Assembly: GCF_000350085.1 (NCBI RefSeq)
Contig: NZ_CAUM01000065.1
Location: forward strand, 1 to 64,000
Length of the DNA: 64,000 nucleotides
Direction: 5' to 3'
Source of the DNA: Mesorhizobium metallidurans STM 2683
Lineage (GTDB): Bacteria; Pseudomonadota; Alphaproteobacteria; Rhizobiales; Rhizobiaceae
The notes below the pieces were generated by a model, which did not search any database, was not told the DNA's origin, and saw nothing but the letters and a program-made list of their open reading frames with translations. How positions within the stretch are numbered: the first letter of the stretch is position 1; the number at the start of each line of letters is the position of its first letter. Of the stretch, positions 54,494-62,771 are shown piece by piece. The position numbers and the translations under genes are program-made.

Positions 54494-54909
54494 GCGAAGG
54501 GCCAAACCTCCTTCTGGATACATGTGCGATGATCTTTGTGGCGAACGACAGTCCGATTGATCCGCGTGCAAGCCGGGAGATTTCGGAGGCGGCCTATGAC
54601 GGTCGTCTCTATCTCTCGCCGATGTCCGCATGGGAGATCGGAATCGGCGTAGCCAAGGGCCGGCTCAATCTGCCATTGGCGCCACTTGACTTCGTGGACC
54701 GGTTCATCGAGCGAATGTCGGCAAAGCTCAGCGCTGTCTCGCCAGCCATTCTGATTGCGTCTTCCAACTTGCCCGGTCCGCCTCATGGCGATCCCATGGA
54801 CAGGATACTGATGGCAAGTGCGAGAGCCTTGGACATGGTTCTGGTGACGCGCGACGAGCCCATCCTTCGCTATGGCCGCAACGGCCATCTGCGTACACTA
54901 GCCTGCTAA
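54490..54909 (+). CDS. PIN-domain toxin (VapC type)
   Basis: A 139-residue PIN-domain protein. Catalytic acids are in LLLDTCAMIFVAND, MSAWEIGIGVAKGR and HGDPMDRILMASARALDMVLVTRDEPIL. The last block is the common VapC TRD motif. It would act as an RNase held by the upstream partner. The pair splits a catabolic operon, lying between the ligase and the aldehyde dehydrogenase. Confidence 0.87.
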   Translation: MSEGPNLLLDTCAMIFVANDSPIDPRASREISEAAYDGRLYLSPMSAWEIGIGVAKGRLNLPLAPLDFVDRFIERMSAKLSAVSPAILIASSNLPGPPHGDPMDRILMASARALDMVLVTRDEPILRYGRNGHLRTLAC

Positions 54910-54922
54910 TTTGGAGACCTCC

Positions 54923-56308
54923 TTGGAAACCGTGAAAATAAAGTCACCCGTCGATGGTTCGATCTATGCCGAGCGGCCTATAGCCACCGACCGGGCGATC
55001 AATGCCGCGGTCGAGCGCGCCCGGACGGCGCAGGAGAAATGGGCCGAGACGCCGGTCGTCGAGCGCGGCAAGTACATGCTGGCGATGCTCGAAGCGCTGG
55101 TTGCGATGAGCGACGAGATCGTGCCGGAGATCGCCTGGCAGATGGGGCGTCCAGTGCGCTATGGCGGCGAGTTCGGCGGCGTGAGGGAACGCACCAACTA
55201 CATGGTAGAGATCGCGGAAGCCGCGTTGAAGCCGGTTCTGGCCTCCAATCCGAAGGACGGGTTTCGCCGCTATGTTAAGAAGGTGCCGCTCGGCATCGTC
55301 ATGGTGATCGCGCCGTGGAACTATCCCTATCTGACCGCTGTCAACACCATCGTGCCGGCGCTGATGGCCGGAAGTGCGGTCATCCTCAAGCATGCGGCGC
55401 AGACGCTGCTGGTCGGCGAACGCTTTCAACAGGCCTTCGACAGAGCCGGCCTGCCCAACGGCCTGTTCCAGAACCTCGTGATGAACCATGCCCAGACCGA
55501 GAAGCTGCTCGGTTCGGGCAAGATCGACCATGTCAATTTCACCGGCTCGGTCGGTGGCGGCCGTGCCATCGAAAAGGCTGCCGCCGGCACCTTCATGACG
55601 CTCGGCCTCGAACTCGGCGGCAAGGACCCGGCCTATGTGCTGCCCGACGCCAAGATGGATCATGCGGTGGCCAATCTGGTCGACGGCGCCTTCTACAATT
55701 CCGGCCAATGCTGCTGCGGCATCGAGCGCGTCTATGTCCACGAGAAGGTCTATGACGAATTCGTCGAAGGCTTCATTGCCGAGACCAGGAACTATGTCGT
55801 CGGCAACCCGCTGGAACAGACGACGACGATGGGGCCGATGGCGCAGGCGCGCTTCGCCGACCTGATCCGCGAGCAGAAGGCCGAAGCGTTGCGCAAGGGC
55901 GCCAAGGCGCACATCAACATGAATGTGGCCAACGACACGGCCGGCTCGCCCTATCTGGCGCCTGAAGTGCTGACCGGGGTCGACCACCAGATGAGCGTCA
56001 TGCGCGAGGAAAGTTTCGGGCCGATCGTCGGCATCATGAAGGTGCGCAATGACGAGGAGGCGATCGCGCTGATGAACGACAGTCCCTACGGGCTGACCGC
56101 CTCGATCTGGACTCGCGATACCGAGCACGCGGTAGCGATCGGCGACCGCGTCGAGACCGGCACGGTGTTCATGAACCGTTGCGACTATCTCGATCCGGCG
56201 CTGGTCTGGACCGGCGTCAAGGATACCGGCAAGGGCGCGGCTCTTTCGGCCATCGGCTACGACAATCTGACCCGGCCGAAATCATATCACCTGCGCGAAG
56301 CCATCTGA
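54923..56308 (+). CDS. NAD(P)-dependent aldehyde dehydrogenase
   Basis: A 461-residue aldehyde dehydrogenase. The cofactor and active-site motifs are APWNYPY, FTGSVGGGRAIEKAA, LELGGKDPAYVL and SGQCCCGIERVYVHE with the catalytic Cys. The TTG at 54923 is chosen since GGAG lies 6 bases upstream; a TTG at 54911 would add four residues. It follows the toxin gene by 13 bp and precedes the alcohol dehydrogenase, so the two can oxidise an alcohol to an acid in sequence. Confidence 0.93.
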   Translation: METVKIKSPVDGSIYAERPIATDRAINAAVERARTAQEKWAETPVVERGKYMLAMLEALVAMSDEIVPEIAWQMGRPVRYGGEFGGVRERTNYMVEIAEAALKPVLASNPKDGFRRYVKKVPLGIVMVIAPWNYPYLTAVNTIVPALMAGSAVILKHAAQTLLVGERFQQAFDRAGLPNGLFQNLVMNHAQTEKLLGSGKIDHVNFTGSVGGGRAIEKAAAGTFMTLGLELGGKDPAYVLPDAKMDHAVANLVDGAFYNSGQCCCGIERVYVHEKVYDEFVEGFIAETRNYVVGNPLEQTTTMGPMAQARFADLIREQKAEALRKGAKAHINMNVANDTAGSPYLAPEVLTGVDHQMSVMREESFGPIVGIMKVRNDEEAIALMNDSPYGLTASIWTRDTEHAVAIGDRVETGTVFMNRCDYLDPALVWTGVKDTGKGAALSAIGYDNLTRPKSYHLREAI

Positions 56309-56323
56309 TCTCGAAAGATAAAA

Positions 56324-57496
56324 ATGTCCAAGCTCATCTCCAAATGGAACTACCCCACCACCGTTCGCTTCGGCGCCGGGCGCATCAAGGAATTGCCCGA
56401 CGTGCTTGAAGCCGCCGGCATCAAGCGGCCGCTCTTCGTCACCGATCCCGGGCTGGCGAAGCTGCCGGTCGTCGCCTCGACGCTGAAGATCCTCGACGAT
56501 GCCAAGGTGCCTTACGGGGTGTTTTCCGAGGTGAAGCCGAACCCGGTGGATTCCAACCTGACCGCCGGCATCGCCGTGTTCAAGCAGGGCAAGCATGACG
56601 GCGTCATCGCCTTCGGCGGCGGCTCGGCGCTCGACCTTGGCAAGCTGATCGCCTTCCAGGCAGGCCAGGTCAGGCCGGTCTGGGATTTCGAGGATGTCGG
56701 CGACTGGTGGACGCGCGCCAATTCCGATGCGATCGCGCCGATCGTCGCCGTGCCGACCACCGCGGGCACCGGTTCGGAAGTCGGCCGCGCCGGCGTCATC
56801 ACCAACGAGGCGACGCACACCAAGAAGGTCATCTTCCATCCAAAACTTTTGCCGGCAATCGTCATCGCGGACCCGGAACTATCGGTCGGCATGCCGGGCT
56901 TCATCACCGCCGGCACCGGCATGGACGCGCTTGCGCACTGCCTGGAGGCCTATTGCGCGCCGGGCTACCATCCGATGGCCGACGGCATCGCGGTGGAAGG
57001 TGTGCGGCTGGTCTTCGAGAACCTGCCGAAGGCCTTTGCCAACGGCAAGGACCTCGTCGCCCGCGCCCACATGATGAGCGCGGCCGCCATGGGGGCCGCC
57101 GCCTTCCAGAAGGGGCTAGGGGCCATCCACTCGCTGTCGCATCCGATCGGTGCGCTCTACGACACCCATCACGGCATGACCAATGCCGTGTTCATGCCCT
57201 ATGTGCTGGCCTTCAACCGCGACGCCATCGAGGTGCGTATTGCGAGGCTCGCCGCCTATTGCGGCATCAAGGGCGGTTTCGACGGTTTCGCCAAGGCCAT
57301 CATCAAGCTGCGCAAGGAGCTGAAGGTGCCGCATGCGCTGCCGGGCCTGATCAAGGGGCTTGACATGGACAAGAGGCGCAAGGGGCTGATCGCCGACATG
57401 GCGGTGGTCGATCCGACCGCCGGCGGCAACCCGGTCAAGCTGACCAGGAAGGCGGCGCTGACGCTGCTCGATAACGCTATTGCCGGCACGGTGTGA
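56324..57496 (+). CDS. Iron-containing alcohol dehydrogenase
   Basis: A 390-residue group III alcohol dehydrogenase. The NAD site is AFGGGSALDLGKLIA; metal ligands are seen in ADPELSVGMPGFITAGTGMDALAHCLEAYCAPGYHPMAD and LGAIHSLSHPIGALYDTHHGMTNAVFMPYVL. It begins 15 bp after the aldehyde dehydrogenase gene. An amino alcohol or its gamma-glutamyl amide is a candidate substrate given the neighbours. Confidence 0.93.
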   Translation: MSKLISKWNYPTTVRFGAGRIKELPDVLEAAGIKRPLFVTDPGLAKLPVVASTLKILDDAKVPYGVFSEVKPNPVDSNLTAGIAVFKQGKHDGVIAFGGGSALDLGKLIAFQAGQVRPVWDFEDVGDWWTRANSDAIAPIVAVPTTAGTGSEVGRAGVITNEATHTKKVIFHPKLLPAIVIADPELSVGMPGFITAGTGMDALAHCLEAYCAPGYHPMADGIAVEGVRLVFENLPKAFANGKDLVARAHMMSAAAMGAAAFQKGLGAIHSLSHPIGALYDTHHGMTNAVFMPYVLAFNRDAIEVRIARLAAYCGIKGGFDGFAKAIIKLRKELKVPHALPGLIKGLDMDKRRKGLIADMAVVDPTAGGNPVKLTRKAALTLLDNAIAGTV

Positions 57497-57738
57497 CGCG
57501 GGTTTTCGCGTTGAGAAGTGATCCGGGAAATGAGGGCAAAGCCAAGGGAAAGGATGAAATGCAAGGCGGAAAGTAATTAGCCGGAAAAATAAGTGGTGGC
57601 TAATTGCTACAGCCGGTTAAAAAGAGTTAACTTTTCGCGCTGCCGGCCACTGGTTTCACAATGCTTTCATCTGGCTGTCACACGAAAACGATACCGCATC
57701 GCAGGCGTCCAACGGCGCCAGTTCAACGGAGAGAACAC

Positions 57739-58845
57739 ATGTTCAATTTCACGGGGAGACTGCTTTCCCTTTCGGCCGCGGCGCTGCTTGCGTCGACGGT
57801 GATTTCGTCCGCGGATGCGATGGACGATCTCGTCAAGGCCGCGAAAGCAGAGGGTCAGCTTACCACGATCGCGCTGCCGCATGACTGGTGCGGCTACGGC
57901 GACGTCATCGCCGGCTTCAAGGCGAAGTATCCGGAAATCACCATCAACGAGCTCAATCCGGACGCCGGCTCCGGCGACGAGATCGAGGCGATCAAGGCCA
58001 ACAAGGACAACAAGGGCCCGCAGGCGCCCGACGTCATCGACGTCGGCCTGTCCTTCGGCCCGACCGCCAAGGCCGATGGCCTGCTGATGCCTTACAAGGT
58101 ATCGACCTGGGATTCGATCCCGGACAGCGCCAAGGATGCCGATGGCGCCTGGTACGGCGACTATTACGGCGTTCTGTCGATGATGGTGAACAAGGACCTG
58201 GTCAAGGAATCGCCGACCGACTGGGCCGACCTGCTGAAGCCGGAATTTGCCAACTCGGTGGCGCTTGCCGGCGATCCGCGCGCCTCGAACCAGGCCATCC
58301 AGGCAGTGTATGCCGCCGGCCTGTCGTCCGGTGCCGCTGCTGGTGAAGCCGCCGGCACCGCTGGCCTCGACTTCTTCAAGAAGCTCAACGCCGCCGGCAA
58401 TTTCGTTCCGGTCGTCGGCAAGCCCGCGACGCTCGCCCAGGGCCAGACTCCGATCCTGATCAACTGGGACTACAATGCACTGGCTGGCCGCGACACGCTG
58501 AAGGGCAATCCGCCCGTCGACGTCGTCGTGCCGAAGACCGGCGTCGTTGCCGGTGTCTACGTGCAGGCGATCAGCGCCTATGCGCCGCATCCGAACGCAG
58601 CCAAGCTCTGGATGGAATATCTCTATTCCGACGAAGGCCAGATCGGCTGGCTGAAGGGCTATTGCCACCCGATCCGCTTCAACGATCTCGCCAAGAACGG
58701 CAAGATCCCGGCGGACGTGCTGGCCAAGCTGCCGCCGGCGGAATCCTATGCCTCGGCGGTGTTCCCGACGCTCGACGAGCAGGGCAAGGCCAAGGAAGCC
58801 ATCAGCAAGAGCTGGGACGCCGTTGTCGGCGCCAACGTCAAGTAA
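57739..58845 (+). CDS. ABC importer substrate-binding protein (spermidine/Fe/AEP type)
   Basis: A 368-residue periplasmic binding protein. The signal peptide (FTGRLLSLSAAALLASTVISSADA) is clear. The fold is extracellular solute-binding family 1: DVIDVGLSFGPTAKADGLLMPYK, MMVNKDLVKESPTDWADLLKPEF and NWDYNALAGRD. Homologues carry polyamines, iron or 2-aminoethylphosphonate. GGAGAG precedes the ATG. It heads a four-gene importer and belongs with the amine cluster by location. Confidence 0.9.
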   Translation: MFNFTGRLLSLSAAALLASTVISSADAMDDLVKAAKAEGQLTTIALPHDWCGYGDVIAGFKAKYPEITINELNPDAGSGDEIEAIKANKDNKGPQAPDVIDVGLSFGPTAKADGLLMPYKVSTWDSIPDSAKDADGAWYGDYYGVLSMMVNKDLVKESPTDWADLLKPEFANSVALAGDPRASNQAIQAVYAAGLSSGAAAGEAAGTAGLDFFKKLNAAGNFVPVVGKPATLAQGQTPILINWDYNALAGRDTLKGNPPVDVVVPKTGVVAGVYVQAISAYAPHPNAAKLWMEYLYSDEGQIGWLKGYCHPIRFNDLAKNGKIPADVLAKLPPAESYASAVFPTLDEQGKAKEAISKSWDAVVGANVK

Positions 58846-58886
58846 GAAATCGATCCGGGCGGCTGCATGGCCGCCCGGATTCCCAC

Positions 58887-58990
58887 TAGAGCGACGTGCG
58901 CCCACTTGGACGCACAAGGTACGCTCTAGAACTCAAATCTTCGCATCGTGCTTTCCGAAAATCGAGTTCGATTTTCGGGCCGATGCGATA
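58887..58990 (+). repeat. Rhizobial two-hairpin intergenic repeat, copy B
   Basis: Closely similar to 13131-13232. AGAGCG...CGCTCT frames a GTGCG/CGCAC hairpin, and CCGAAAATCG/CGATTTTCGG forms a second one. It lies inside the importer operon between the binding protein and the first permease, where it could reduce downstream expression or protect upstream mRNA. Confidence 0.82.
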
Positions 58991-59006
58991 AAACGGTAGC
59001 CGGCGC

Positions 59007-59921
59007 ATGACCGATCTCTCGCTTTCCGATCAGGCAATTGCCGGGAAGACCGCGCCGCCCAGCGAGGCGCGCGCGTTTCGGCTCCCTACGCAATGGCTCG
59101 GCGTTGCGCCGTTCTTCATATTCGCCGTCATGTTCCTGATCCTGCCCACGCTTTATCTGATGCTGGGCGCATTCCAGAACAATGATGGCGAGTTCACTCT
59201 GGAAAATATCGCCGCCTTAGCGCAGCCATCGATTGTTGCCGCCTACTGGATCTCGATCAAGGTCAGCCTTGCCTCGGCGCTGATCGGCGCGTTCGCGGGT
59301 CTGGCGATTGCCATCGCCATCGTGCGCGGTGGCTTGCCCGACTGGATACGCTCGGCGACGCTGACCTTCTCAGGCGTGGCCTCCAATTTCGCCGGCGTGC
59401 CGCTGGCCTTCGCCTTTCTCGCCACGCTCGGCAGGCTGGGCCTTGCCACAGTAATCCTGAACACCGTATTCGGCCTCAATATCTACGCGCACGGCTTCAA
59501 CATCCTGTCCTTCTGGGGCCTGACGCTCACCTATGTCTATTTCCAAATCCCGCTGATGGTGGTCATCATCACACCGGCGATCGACGGGTTGAAGAAGGAA
59601 TGGGGCGAAGCCGCTGCCACGCTCGGCGCCACCACCGCGCAATATTGGCGCATGGTGGTCATCCCGGTGATCTGGCCGAGCTTTCTTGGCACCGTCATTC
59701 TGCTGTTCGCCAACGCCTTTGGCGCCATCGCCACTGCCTACGCGCTAACCGGCTCGTCTCTCAACATCGTACCGATCCTGCTCTATGCGCAGATCCGCGG
59801 CGACGTGCTGCACAACCCGCATCTCGGCTATGCGATCGCCTTCGGCATGATCGTCATCACTGGCCTTGCCAATGTCTTCTATATCTGGTTCCGGACCCGT
59901 TCCGAAAGGTGGCTCAAATGA
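59007..59921 (+). CDS. ABC importer permease (PotB-like)
   Basis: A 304-residue permease with about six membrane helices. The coupling motif is EWGEAAATLGATTAQYWRMVVIPVIWPSFLG. The N-terminal ~30 residues are cytoplasmic. It forms the channel with the next gene, whose ATG overlaps its stop (ATGA). Confidence 0.92.
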   Translation: MTDLSLSDQAIAGKTAPPSEARAFRLPTQWLGVAPFFIFAVMFLILPTLYLMLGAFQNNDGEFTLENIAALAQPSIVAAYWISIKVSLASALIGAFAGLAIAIAIVRGGLPDWIRSATLTFSGVASNFAGVPLAFAFLATLGRLGLATVILNTVFGLNIYAHGFNILSFWGLTLTYVYFQIPLMVVIITPAIDGLKKEWGEAAATLGATTAQYWRMVVIPVIWPSFLGTVILLFANAFGAIATAYALTGSSLNIVPILLYAQIRGDVLHNPHLGYAIAFGMIVITGLANVFYIWFRTRSERWLK

Positions 59922-60709
59922 AGTCCGGACGTTTCTGGGCCTGGGTCGTCTTCGTACTCGGTGCGGCCTATTTCTTCATTCCGCTGATCGCCACGGTGGA
60001 ATTTTCCATGCGCATGCGGCGCGGCGCCTATTCCTTCGACGCCTATCAGATCGTGCTGGGCGATCCGCGGTTCCAGGCGACCTTCATGTATTCGGTGATC
60101 GCCGCCATCTTCACCATCATCCTCGGCGTGCTGATCGTGGTGCCGGCCGCCTACTGGATCCGGTTGCGGCTGCCGCAACTTCGGCCGGTCGTTGAGTTCA
60201 TCACGCTCCTGCCGCTGGTCATTCCGGCCATCGTCATCGTCTTCGGCTATATCAGAATGTATGGTTCGAATTCGCCGCTGCCGTTCCTGGGAAGCGATAC
60301 GGGCACCAATTCGCTATTGGTGATCGGCTATGCGACGCTAGCACTGCCCTATATGTATCGGGCGGTCGACACCGGCCTTCGCACCATCGATGTGCGCACG
60401 CTGACGGAAGCGGCGCAGATCCTGGGTGCCGGTTGGGGTACGATCATCACCCGCATCATCCTGCCCAATGTGCTGATCGCGGTGCTGTCGGGCGCTTTCC
60501 TGACCTTCGCAATCGTCATTGGCGAGTTCACCATGGCCAGCCTGCTCAATCGGCCGGCCTTCGGACCTTACCTGCAGAACATCGGCGCCAACCGTGCCTA
60601 TGAGCCGGCGGCACTTGCCATCATTGCCTTCGTCATCACCTGGGGCTGCATGTCGCTGATCCAGATCCTGTCGCGCTTCGCGCCGCGATCGTCGAACCGC
60701 CCGAACTGA
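59918..60709 (+). CDS. ABC importer permease (PotC-like)
   Basis: A 263-residue permease with about six helices. The coupling motif is LTEAAQILGAGWGTIITRIILPNVLIAVLSGAF. Two separate permeases point to a polyamine- or phosphonate-type importer, not the fused iron-type. The ATPase gene begins 11 bp downstream. Confidence 0.92.
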   Translation: MKSGRFWAWVVFVLGAAYFFIPLIATVEFSMRMRRGAYSFDAYQIVLGDPRFQATFMYSVIAAIFTIILGVLIVVPAAYWIRLRLPQLRPVVEFITLLPLVIPAIVIVFGYIRMYGSNSPLPFLGSDTGTNSLLVIGYATLALPYMYRAVDTGLRTIDVRTLTEAAQILGAGWGTIITRIILPNVLIAVLSGAFLTFAIVIGEFTMASLLNRPAFGPYLQNIGANRAYEPAALAIIAFVITWGCMSLIQILSRFAPRSSNRPN

Positions 60710-60720
60710 GAGTCAAAGCC

Positions 60721-61785
60721 ATGGCCGACCCGTTCCTCTCCATCCAGCACGTTCGAAAATCCTTCGGCGCCACCACCGTGGTGCAGGATTTCAATCTCGA
60801 CGTCGAGCCGGGCGAATTCGTCTCCTTTCTCGGACCGTCGGGTTGCGGCAAGACGACGGTGCTGCGCATGGTCGCTGGCTTCGAGGAGCCATCAGCCGGC
60901 AAGATCGTCGTGGCCGGCAAGGACATCACCCGGCTGAAGCCCAACCAGCGCAATGTCGGCATGGTGTTCCAGGCCTATGCGCTGTTTCCGAACCTGACGG
61001 TGGCGCAGAACATCGCCTTCGGGCTGAAGGTGGCGGGCATGCCCAAGGCCGATACCGACAGGCGTGTCGCCGAAATGCTCGACATCATCAAGCTGCCGCA
61101 GATGGGCGATCGCTACCCCTACCAGCTCTCGGGCGGCCAGCAGCAGCGTGTCGCGCTGGCGCGGGCGATTGCGCCGAAGCCGAAGCTGCTTTTGCTCGAC
61201 GAGCCGCTGTCGGCGCTCGACGCCAAGGTGCGCGTGTCGTTGCGCGAGGAAATCCGTTCGATCCAGAAGAAGCTCGGCATCACCACCATCTTCGTGACGC
61301 ACGACCAGGAAGAGGCTTTGTCGATCTCGGACCGCATTGCTGTCATGTATGGCGGCAAGGCCGAGCAGGTCGGCACGCCGTTCGAGATCTACAACCGGCC
61401 GGCGACGAAATTCGTCGCCAATTTCGTCGGCACGCTCAACGTGCTCGAAGGCACCGTCACCGATGCCGCGTCCGGCAAGGTGAAGGTCAGCACGCAGGAA
61501 GTCTCGCTCAAGGGCAAGCTCAACGGCTCGAAATCCGGAGACACGCTGTCGCTGGCGCTGCGGCCGGAAGCAATTTCGCTCGGCCGCCAGCCCGGCCGCG
61601 ATTCCAGCCTTTCGGGCGAAATATCCGAAGTGCATTTCCTCGGTTCGGTCATCCGGGTGCGCGTCGGCATCGGCGGCAACACGGTGTCGCTCGACACATT
61701 CAACAGTCCGGCCACCCCTCCGCCAGCCGTCGGCGAAAAGGCCGAGATCTCGTTCTCGTCCGGCGACATGCTGGTGCTGCACTAA
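60721..61785 (+). CDS. ABC importer ATP-binding protein (PotA-like)
   Basis: A 354-residue ATPase. Walker A GPSGCGKTT, Q-loop VFQAYALFPNLTV, signature LSGGQQQRVALARA, Walker B LLLLDEPLSALD and the switch His (FVTHDQEEAL) are intact. A C-terminal TOBE domain (about 240-354) may bind a regulator or ligand. Its stop codon lies in the first bases of a palindromic element. Confidence 0.94.
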   Translation: MADPFLSIQHVRKSFGATTVVQDFNLDVEPGEFVSFLGPSGCGKTTVLRMVAGFEEPSAGKIVVAGKDITRLKPNQRNVGMVFQAYALFPNLTVAQNIAFGLKVAGMPKADTDRRVAEMLDIIKLPQMGDRYPYQLSGGQQQRVALARAIAPKPKLLLLDEPLSALDAKVRVSLREEIRSIQKKLGITTIFVTHDQEEALSISDRIAVMYGGKAEQVGTPFEIYNRPATKFVANFVGTLNVLEGTVTDAASGKVKVSTQEVSLKGKLNGSKSGDTLSLALRPEAISLGRQPGRDSSLSGEISEVHFLGSVIRVRVGIGGNTVSLDTFNSPATPPPAVGEKAEISFSSGDMLVLH

Positions 61786-61990
61786 GGTATGCTGATATTC
61801 AGATGAGGCCGGCCTGCAAACGCCGGGTTCCTGCGCTTCCGGCCTTCGCCGGCCGAAGCACTCATGAGCGGTCGCGGCAGTTAAGGCTACGGCCGGCGTA
61901 GGCCGGTGCTCGTACCCAAAAGTACGATCCGCTCCGGTTCTCGCAAGCGACCACTCTCGGCTCGGCCTGATCTGAATCTCAACATACCTT
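61784..61990. mobile_element. 207-bp element with 27-bp terminal inverted repeats (MITE-like)
   Basis: The left end (61784-61810) and right end (61964-61990) are reverse complements at 24 of 27 positions, beginning AAGGTATG and ending CATACCTT. The interior contains smaller GGCCGGC-type palindromes and no gene. This is the form of a miniature inverted-repeat element. It overlaps the ATPase stop codon, and may also work as a terminator between the convergent genes. Confidence 0.65.
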
Positions 61991-62020
61991 GGCACAGCTT
62001 GTGTCGAAGGACAGATGGTC

Positions 62021-62647
62021 TCAAGCCGGCGGGATGAAAGGCTGCGAGATCGCCTGAAAGACAGGCAGTGCTTCCATTCGCATGGCGTGAGCGTCCAGCG
62101 CCGGGAAGTCGGCCAGCGATACCAGGCCGGGATGCGCCTCGCCGATGAAGCGGAGCACGGCGGCAACCGCGATATCGGCATGGCCGATGCGATCGCCGAA
62201 CCAGTAGGTTTCAGCCCTTGTACCGCGATCGGCTTCCAGTGCAGCCACGGCTCCCCGTATCTGCTTGCGGCAGCGCTCGACCCAGAGGTCGGAGACTGTC
62301 TCGTGCAGCAGCCTCTCGTAGAACAGGCTGACGGCCTTGTCGCCCAGCCCGGTGGCCAAGGCGGCGATCTTCAACGCCTGACGGCGCGCCGGCTCCTTGG
62401 TTGGAAACATCCCGCGGTCGGCTGCGACGAGACTGTCCAGATAGTCCAGGATCATGTGGCTTTCGATCAGCACCTCGCCGTCGTCCAGCACCAGGGTTGG
62501 CACGCGCGTCAGCGGATTGTAGGGCCGGATCTTGTCCGCATCGCTGAATGTCGACCAGGGACGATGCTCGAAAGACAAGCCGTAGAGCGTCAGCGCGATG
62601 CCGACGCGGCGAACGAAGGGCGAGTCATACTGGCCGATGAGGATCAT
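62021..62647 (-). CDS. Glutathione S-transferase
   Basis: A 208-residue GST. The thioredoxin-like N domain has LIGQYDSPFVRRVGIALTLYGLSFEHRPW, with Ser9 as the likely active-site residue, and PTLVLDDGEVLIESHMILDYLD, the cis-Pro and Glu-Ser glutathione-binding block. The helical C domain follows from ~85. Substrate unknown. It ends 31 bp from the palindromic element. Confidence 0.92.
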   Translation of the reverse strand: MILIGQYDSPFVRRVGIALTLYGLSFEHRPWSTFSDADKIRPYNPLTRVPTLVLDDGEVLIESHMILDYLDSLVAADRGMFPTKEPARRQALKIAALATGLGDKAVSLFYERLLHETVSDLWVERCRKQIRGAVAALEADRGTRAETYWFGDRIGHADIAVAAVLRFIGEAHPGLVSLADFPALDAHAMRMEALPVFQAISQPFIPPA

Positions 62648-62771
62648 GACCGGACCATAGACGTACGGTTGTTCTGATCATACTGCCAGGCGAGCCGAAC
62701 CCGCTGGACAAATCAACGGCATCTGCAGCGTGGGTACTGCCAACGGGCATGGCTAGCCGCTACGATGAGGC

